This document shows positions 31,791-36,058 of a stretch of DNA of 36,058 nucleotides, piece by piece. The stretch covers positions 32,354-68,411 of the forward strand of contig JAHFCH010000010.1 of the NCBI GenBank assembly GCA_023249635.1. The letters run 5' to 3'. Each line of letters opens with the position of its first letter. Position 1 is the stretch's first letter. The DNA is from Fibrobacterota bacterium (GTDB lineage Bacteria > Fibrobacterota > Fibrobacteria > UBA11236). The translations under genes and the position numbers were made by a program. Under the pieces are notes generated by a model that searched no databases, was not told the DNA's origin, and saw only the letters and a list, made by a program, of their open reading frames with translations.

Positions 31791-34058
31791 CTACATCCGG
31801 TAGCCGGTGCGGAACGATACGCGCCGGGGGGCGGAGAGTTCCACGCCCGCGCCGGTGGTTCCGTCCAGGGCGACCTCGAGATCGTTGTTCAGGTTCTCGA
31901 CGTTGAGGGCGAAGTCCACGTTATCGTTGACCCGGTAGTATAGGCCCGCGTCGAGACGGCCGAACCAGGGCAGCACCAGGGGATCGGGTGCGGCGGTGGT
32001 CCGCAAGGCGGACACGCGTTCGCTTTGCACGATGGCGCCTACGCTGGCGCCCAGTCCGCGCAGGACCCCGTCGGCCACATCGTAGCGGCTGAAAAGGTTG
32101 CCGGACCATTCCGGGGACTTATCCGCGGGAGAGCCGTCGGCGATGGGATCGGCCTGGCTCTGGTTGCGGGCGTGGATGTAGGCGCCGCCGGCGAAGATCT
32201 TCCAGTTGGGGAGAGCCCGGGCTTCGAGGCCGAGTTCCGCGCCCCGGGAAAGGATGCCTTCGCCGTCGCGCTGGCTGTAATAGCGATTGCCGTTCTTGTT
32301 CAATTCGGTGGCTCCGTTCTGGACCATGACGTTGTAACGTTCCGCGGAGAAGGCTGCCAGGGTCACCCACCCGCCCAAGGCGGGCATATCGAGCTTGAGG
32401 CCCGCTTCGTAATTCACTCCGGTTTCCGGATTGAATCCGCCGCCTACGCCGTTGGCGTTTTCCCTTTCACCCGGGGCCAGGCTATAACTGGTGGCATAGC
32501 TGGTATACAGCGCCAGTTGCCTGGTGGCGTTGAACAGCAGGGCGGCGTTCGGGGTGGGTGTGCCGTAGCGCGTGGCGGTTATGGCGGAAAGGCCGGTGAC
32601 GGTATCGGGATTGATATTGGTGGGGCCGTAATCGCGTTCGGGGGTTTCCTGCGCATAGCCCAGTCCCAAGGTCGCGACCCAGCGGCCGTTGTCCAGGGAG
32701 ATTTGATCCTGGGCGTAGGCGTTGAAGCCGAAGTTGCTCGCGAGGAAAGCTTCCGTGAGGGTGAGGGCCGAATCGCGGATGGCCGGCGCGATGCCGGAGT
32801 AGATGTTGATGGCCGATTGGTTGGCCCCGGTGGCGGTGGCGGAGCGATCGTTCCCGTTCCAGCGCCCGTTGATGCCCAGTTGCGTCAGGTTCTTCCACCA
32901 GGTGGTGGCGGCGGGCTTGAAATCGTAGCTGCCGTTGGCGTCGAAGCTATGGTTCCAACGTTCCGTAATGGTAGTGGTCTGGCGGCGCTGGACGGTCCAG
33001 CTTTTTTCATCCCCGGCTTTGGCCTGGGTCAGGGTGGCGGTATTGGGTGCGAACTGATTGATGCGCGAGTCATAGTCGAGGTAGCGGTAACCCACATTGA
33101 TGCGGAGAGACCGGTCGGGTGCGGCGTTGAAATCGAAACCCCCCAGGAACTGATCATCGCTGCGTCCACCGGCGTACAGGTTCACGTCGTTGGGGGAAAG
33201 ATCATGGAAGTTGAGCTGCGAGGAACCATCGTTGGTAGCGCGGGATGAGCTGGGCGAGATGGAGATGCCGCGACCAGCGGGTTTGGCGAGGCTGGTGAAC
33301 TGGGCCAAGGGTGAAACCGTATATTTGCCTTCGCTATCCAGCTTGTAGCTGAGGGAAAGCGCCGCGAAGCGGTTCTTATCCTCGATATTGGCCGTGTACT
33401 GGTTGATGTTTTCCAGGGTGGCCAGCCCGCGGTAGAGCACGCGTCCGTCCTCGCTGAGCGGCCCGGTCGCATCCAGGTCGACCCCATAGCTGGCGTTGTT
33501 GCCCACCGTGCTGCCGCCGAAGGGGCCCATGCGGAAATCGGCGCGGCGGGAAGCGGTATTCTGGGGCCGCTTGGAAATCATATTGATGAGGCCGCCCGGC
33601 GCGCCGGAAGGGCCGTACAGCAATCCCGCCGGACCGCGCAGCATGACCACCTGATCGATACCGTAAAGGTTGGGGCTGAAATCACCGCCGGCGGGCAGTC
33701 CCGCGAAACCGTCCAGACGCGTATCGGCGGCGGCCATGCGCTGGCCGCGGGCGTAATAGTGGTAGCCCTCATTGGCATTGCTGTTCTTGGCGATACCGGG
33801 CACGTAGTCCAGGGTCTGCGCCAAGGTGCGGAAGTTTTGATCCTGCAAGCGCTCGGCGTTGAGGATGGTGACGCTGCGGGGCGTCTCGTGCAGGGTGGCC
33901 TTGAGTTTGAGCGCGGTGGCGTCTTCGACGACCGGCCGGCGGGCCTGGACGGATTTTTCCGGAAGGTCGAGGGTCTGTGCTTCGGCCCGGATAGGGCAGA
34001 CCCAAACCAGGGTGGCGCATAGCACGGTAGGCATTCCAGGGGCGAGAGGCAGCTTCAC
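31791..34058 (-). CDS. TonB-dependent siderophore-type receptor
   Basis: This encodes 755 residues starting at GTG 34058 with AAGGAG eight bases upstream. A signal peptide (to about residue 28) is followed by the plug domain (about 55-165: ETPRSVTILNAERLQDQNF, LDYVPGIAKNSNANEG, YGIDQVVMLRGPAGLLYG and PGGLINMISKRPQ). The 22-strand outer-membrane barrel ends VSFRTGYRM. The plug and barrel pattern (YARGQR, RLDGF, LINMISKRP, and DAGLYYRVNDNVDFALNVEN near the end) is that of the FhuA/FhuE-type siderophore receptor family, importing ferric siderophores with TonB energy. No secretin-type STN signalling domain is present. No ABC importer or tonB gene is adjacent. A Fur-like palindrome lies immediately upstream (34084-34114), indicating iron-repressed transcription. 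Confidence 0.93.
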   Translation of the reverse strand: MKLPLAPGMPTVLCATLVWVCPIRAEAQTLDLPEKSVQARRPVVEDATALKLKATLHETPRSVTILNAERLQDQNFRTLAQTLDYVPGIAKNSNANEGYHYYARGQRMAAADTRLDGFAGLPAGGDFSPNLYGIDQVVMLRGPAGLLYGPSGAPGGLINMISKRPQNTASRRADFRMGPFGGSTVGNNASYGVDLDATGPLSEDGRVLYRGLATLENINQYTANIEDKNRFAALSLSYKLDSEGKYTVSPLAQFTSLAKPAGRGISISPSSSRATNDGSSQLNFHDLSPNDVNLYAGGRSDDQFLGGFDFNAAPDRSLRINVGYRYLDYDSRINQFAPNTATLTQAKAGDEKSWTVQRRQTTTITERWNHSFDANGSYDFKPAATTWWKNLTQLGINGRWNGNDRSATATGANQSAINIYSGIAPAIRDSALTLTEAFLASNFGFNAYAQDQISLDNGRWVATLGLGYAQETPERDYGPTNINPDTVTGLSAITATRYGTPTPNAALLFNATRQLALYTSYATSYSLAPGERENANGVGGGFNPETGVNYEAGLKLDMPALGGWVTLAAFSAERYNVMVQNGATELNKNGNRYYSQRDGEGILSRGAELGLEARALPNWKIFAGGAYIHARNQSQADPIADGSPADKSPEWSGNLFSRYDVADGVLRGLGASVGAIVQSERVSALRTTAAPDPLVLPWFGRLDAGLYYRVNDNVDFALNVENLNNDLEVALDGTTGAGVELSAPRRVSFRTGYRM

Positions 34059-34083
34059 GGTTATTCTCCTTCACGGACTTCGG

Positions 34084-34114
34084 ATAAAGAATGAGACTAA
34101 ATCTCAATCTTTAT
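34084..34114 (-). promoter_or_regulatory. Fur-like palindromic operator
   Basis: A 31-bp near-perfect palindrome has outer arms ATAAAGA/TCTTTAT and inner arms TGAGA/TCTCA around CTAAA; only one base pair is mismatched. Its core TGAGACTAAATCTCA matches 10 of the 14 defined positions of the 7-1-7 Fur box TGATAATnATTATCA. It lies 26 bases before the receptor start and overlaps the expected promoter, as usual for iron-regulated receptors. Confidence 0.65.
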
Positions 34115-34199
34115 TTAGAATGTATCCCAGCCGGGCGCGGCTTGCAAGGGAGCGCGTCGGCACCATTGTCCACGCAAGGGCGCAGGAGAGGATTCGGGG

Positions 34200-34538
34200 A
34201 TGGATGAAACGAAACTGAGGGAGCTGGAGGCCCGCGTGGAAGCCCTGGGGAACGTAAGCCGGGCCTGCATAGAGGCGGGCATACCGCGCAGCCTGTACTA
34301 CAAATGGAAGCAGGTCCGGTCCGCCGAGGCGGGGAATGGCGGGAATGCGGTGAAGCGCCATCCCCGGCGACGGCACCCCCACGCGGCCTCCGAAGCCCTG
34401 GTTGCCGAGGTGCTGCGCCTGGCCCAAGCCCATCCCGACTGGGGCTGCGGTCGCATCGCGCTCTATCTGGAGCTGCGTAAGCAGCCGTTGAGCGCCACCA
34501 CCGTCCGTAAATTGCTGCGTAAGGCAAGGGTCAAATAG
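34200..34538 (+). CDS. Lone transposase-type helix-turn-helix protein
   Basis: This encodes 112 residues; AGGAG lies about 12 bases upstream. The N-terminal half has a helix-turn-helix (ALGNVSRACIEAGIPRSLYY, then KWK), and the second half has HPDWGCGRIALYLELRKQPL followed by SATTVRKLLRKARV. Both are hallmarks of the N-terminal part of IS3/IS481-type transposases. The frame stops right there and no integrase (DDE, rve) domain follows in the next 300 bases. It is therefore either a 5' remnant of an insertion sequence or one of the small stand-alone HTH proteins of this type. No terminal inverted repeats or target duplications were found around it. It is divergent from the TonB-receptor gene across about 140 bases. 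Confidence 0.65.
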   Translation: MDETKLRELEARVEALGNVSRACIEAGIPRSLYYKWKQVRSAEAGNGGNAVKRHPRRRHPHAASEALVAEVLRLAQAHPDWGCGRIALYLELRKQPLSATTVRKLLRKARVK

Positions 34539-34844
34539 GCAAAACGGATTTCGCGAACGCTGCGAAATATTTCACAGTTGTGAAAGCGTTTTAATGCCTG
34601 TTTTTTGGCAGCAAACGCCGAAGATGGGTGCCAAGAATCGGTTTTAGGGCGCCCTAAGTCCCACCCTGCCCCGGCAATTCGGGACGTACGGATCGGTACG
34701 CTCCCATACCTTCAGCAATGCAAGCGCGCCGGAGCATGGCCGGCGTTGCAACCGGGCGGTCGAGGGGACCCTCCGGGATTCCGGTAGACGAGGCGGCCAC
34801 GTGGGGAGCCGTCAATCCAAAAAAGATTCTCCGAAAGGACGCCG
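34539..34844 (+). promoter_or_regulatory. 306-base intergenic region with CRP-like box and hairpin
   Basis: No gene is visible here. At 34561-34576, TGCGA-AATATT-TCACA matches the CRP consensus TGTGA-N6-TCACA at nine of ten positions. Overlapping it, TTTCAC-AGTT-GTGAAA (34571-34586) is a perfect hairpin followed by GCGTTTT, which could end the HTH transcript. The two structures share bases. TGCC-T8-like-GGCA arms flank a T-run at about 34596-34611. The rest, up to the Shine-Dalgarno AAGGA at 34835-34839, shows nothing recognisable. Confidence 0.4.
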
Positions 34845-36058
34845 ATGAAAGCGTACTTCCCCAGCTATGTCTTGGCGGGCTGTTTGGCAGCCGCTTTGCC
34901 CGCCCTTGCCGGCGATCCCCGCGGTTGCGCCGCGGTCAAGGATGCCGATTTCGCGATGACGACCCTGACGACCCAGGCCACGGGCGGCCTGGCCGAACCG
35001 CTGCGCATGGCTTTCGATATGTCCGCCGAAGGACAGGTGGACATCTACTTCGTGGAGAAGGCCGGCAAGGTGCGCAAGTACGACGGCGCCACCAAAGCGG
35101 TGACAACCCTGGGGACCATCAGCGTGCGGACCACGGGCGAGCATGGCCTGTTGGGCATCGCGCTTGATCCCGGTTTCAAATCCAACAAGCGCATGTACCT
35201 GTTCTACGGCACGGGCTCGGGAGCCTACCAGTTCCACCTCTCGCGCTTCACCCTTTCCGGTACGACTTTGGACATGGCTTCGGAAAAGGTCATGATCAAG
35301 ATCCCGGCGGACAACAACCAATGGCATACCGGCGGCGCATTGATGTTCGATCCCAAGGGCGATCTATGGGTCAGCGTGGGCGACAATAAATCCGATGAGG
35401 GCGGATCGCCCAATTCCAATTCCTACCTCGGTAAGATCCTCCGCATCCACCCCCTGGATGACGGGAGCTATTCGGTTCCCGAGGGCAACCTGTTCAAGGC
35501 CGGCACGGAAAAGACCTTGCCCGAGATCTACGTGATGGGCAATCGCAATCCGTACTCCATCGCGGTGGATCCCATCAAGGGTTGGCTGGCCTGGGGCGAG
35601 GTCGGTCCCGACGGTTTCGGCATGACGGAAGAATACAACGTGACCAGTAAGCCCATGAACGGCGGCTGGCCGTACTTCGCGGGCAACAACATGGTACTCA
35701 AGGCCGGCAAGGATCCCAAGGCCCCCATCAACAATTCCAGCCTCAACACCGGCATCCAGAATCTGCCGCCTTCCACGCCCGGATCCTACGTCTATAACCA
35801 GTCGGCCGCCATCACCGGCCCCATCTACCGCTACGACGCCTATGCCAACCGCGCGGGCAAGATGCCGCCGCATTTCGACGGCACCTGGTTCGTCACCGAC
35901 TTCAACAATTACGGGAACATCGGGCAGACCATGGACACCATGTCGCTGAACGCTTCGGCGATTCCGGGCAAGTTCGGCCGCGTTTGGGCCAATTGGAAAC
36001 TGTCGCGTCCCACCGAGATGCAGGTGGGCCCGGACGGATCGTTCTACGCGATGAACTA
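34845..36058 (+). CDS. PQQ-dependent sugar dehydrogenase family, exported (3' end outside window)
   Basis: An open frame of 404 codons continues past the window end. AAGGAC six bases before ATG 34845 supports the start. A signal peptide (to about residue 22, ALAG) leads into a GSDH-type beta-propeller: EPLRMAFDMSAEGQVDIYFV, EKAGKVRKYD, EHGLLGIALDPGF, NQWHTGGALMFDPKGDLWVS (His161), YLGKILRIHPLDDGSY, VMGNRNPYSIAVDP and GGWPYFAGNN. It shares the HxGGxxxFxxxGxLxxxxGxN block with the dehydrogenase at 25894-27285 but is clearly divergent, so the two are distant paralogues. It has longer inserts and extra Cys near the N-terminus, as in larger propeller fusions that carry carbohydrate-binding or cytochrome modules. 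The C-terminal part is not visible. Confidence 0.85.
   Translation, partial: MKAYFPSYVLAGCLAAALPALAGDPRGCAAVKDADFAMTTLTTQATGGLAEPLRMAFDMSAEGQVDIYFVEKAGKVRKYDGATKAVTTLGTISVRTTGEHGLLGIALDPGFKSNKRMYLFYGTGSGAYQFHLSRFTLSGTTLDMASEKVMIKIPADNNQWHTGGALMFDPKGDLWVSVGDNKSDEGGSPNSNSYLGKILRIHPLDDGSYSVPEGNLFKAGTEKTLPEIYVMGNRNPYSIAVDPIKGWLAWGEVGPDGFGMTEEYNVTSKPMNGGWPYFAGNNMVLKAGKDPKAPINNSSLNTGIQNLPPSTPGSYVYNQSAAITGPIYRYDAYANRAGKMPPHFDGTWFVTDFNNYGNIGQTMDTMSLNASAIPGKFGRVWANWKLSRPTEMQVGPDGSFYAMN

Noticed and set aside
32025-33248. Plus-strand open frame of 407 codons inside the TonB receptor
   Set aside because: The minus-strand receptor has full plug and barrel signatures; the antisense translation is low-complexity Gly/Val/Ala-rich.
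34200-34844. Complete insertion sequence
   Set aside because: Only the HTH part is present; no DDE domain, terminal inverted repeats or target duplication could be found.
1-36058. CRISPR array, tRNA or rRNA genes
   Set aside because: No regularly spaced repeats, cloverleaf or rRNA-like conserved stretches were seen by eye; a dedicated tRNA scan could not be run.

Overview
The window looks like chromosome from a motile, Gram-negative (two-membrane) bacterium with high GC content. Direct signs are a flagellin, a TonB-dependent receptor, several lipoproteins with clear lipoboxes, an SH3/beta-barrel outer-membrane protein and many secreted proteins of unknown function. Several features recall the FCB superphylum and especially Fibrobacterota: lipocalin-like and CARDB lipoproteins, a TIGR03790 protein, DUF2341/LamG and DUF5648 domains, and C-terminal tails resembling sorting domains. 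That placement is inference; no rRNA or tRNA gene is present to test it.

Layout. 1-2.7 kb: a secreted protein of unknown function; a flagellin on the minus strand with a sigma-28-like promoter and a long leader; and a decayed secreted-protein gene whose C-terminal sorting-type domain is still readable. 2.7-8.2 kb: a TIGR03790 protein, a small AT-rich membrane protein that looks foreign, a two-domain CARDB lipoprotein, an AAA/DUF4143 ATPase, a relic of a YpfJ-type zinc metallopeptidase and a lipoprotein. 8.2-12.8 kb: an HExxH metallopeptidase-like secreted protein, a RibD/DHFR-like reductase followed directly by a rifampin ADP-ribosyltransferase (arr), a VOC protein, a JAMM-like protein with a proline-rich N-terminus, and a patatin. 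13.1-16.1 kb: a three-gene run of a small secreted protein, a lipocalin-tailed lipoprotein and an unusual acyl-carrier-like/receiver fusion. 16.2-24 kb: a glycosidase-like protein with DUF5648 repeats, two secreted proteins on the minus strand, the DEAD-box helicase DbpA, a DUF2341-LamG protein, and a small membrane protein preceded by a 14-codon leader ORF. 24-34 kb, all minus strand: an SH3/outer-membrane protein with an alpha/beta-hydrolase lipoprotein; an AraC regulator, DUF1080 protein and PQQ-type sugar dehydrogenase; a MEDS-PAS hybrid histidine kinase; and a TonB-dependent siderophore-type receptor behind a Fur-like palindrome. 34.2-36 kb: a lone transposase-type HTH protein and a second PQQ-type sugar dehydrogenase cut by the window end.

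How the genes fit together. The most coherent unit is AraC -> DUF1080 -> sugar dehydrogenase. The second and third genes overlap, and a pair of direct repeats 21 bp apart lies in the promoter, as expected of an AraC-family operator; this suggests sugar-induced, exported carbohydrate oxidation and hydrolysis. The receptor with its Fur-like box is a separate iron-acquisition unit. The most unusual gene is the receiver protein with an ACP-like N-terminal domain, sitting behind two envelope-protein genes. No CRISPR array, complete insertion sequence, prophage or classical defence island was seen.
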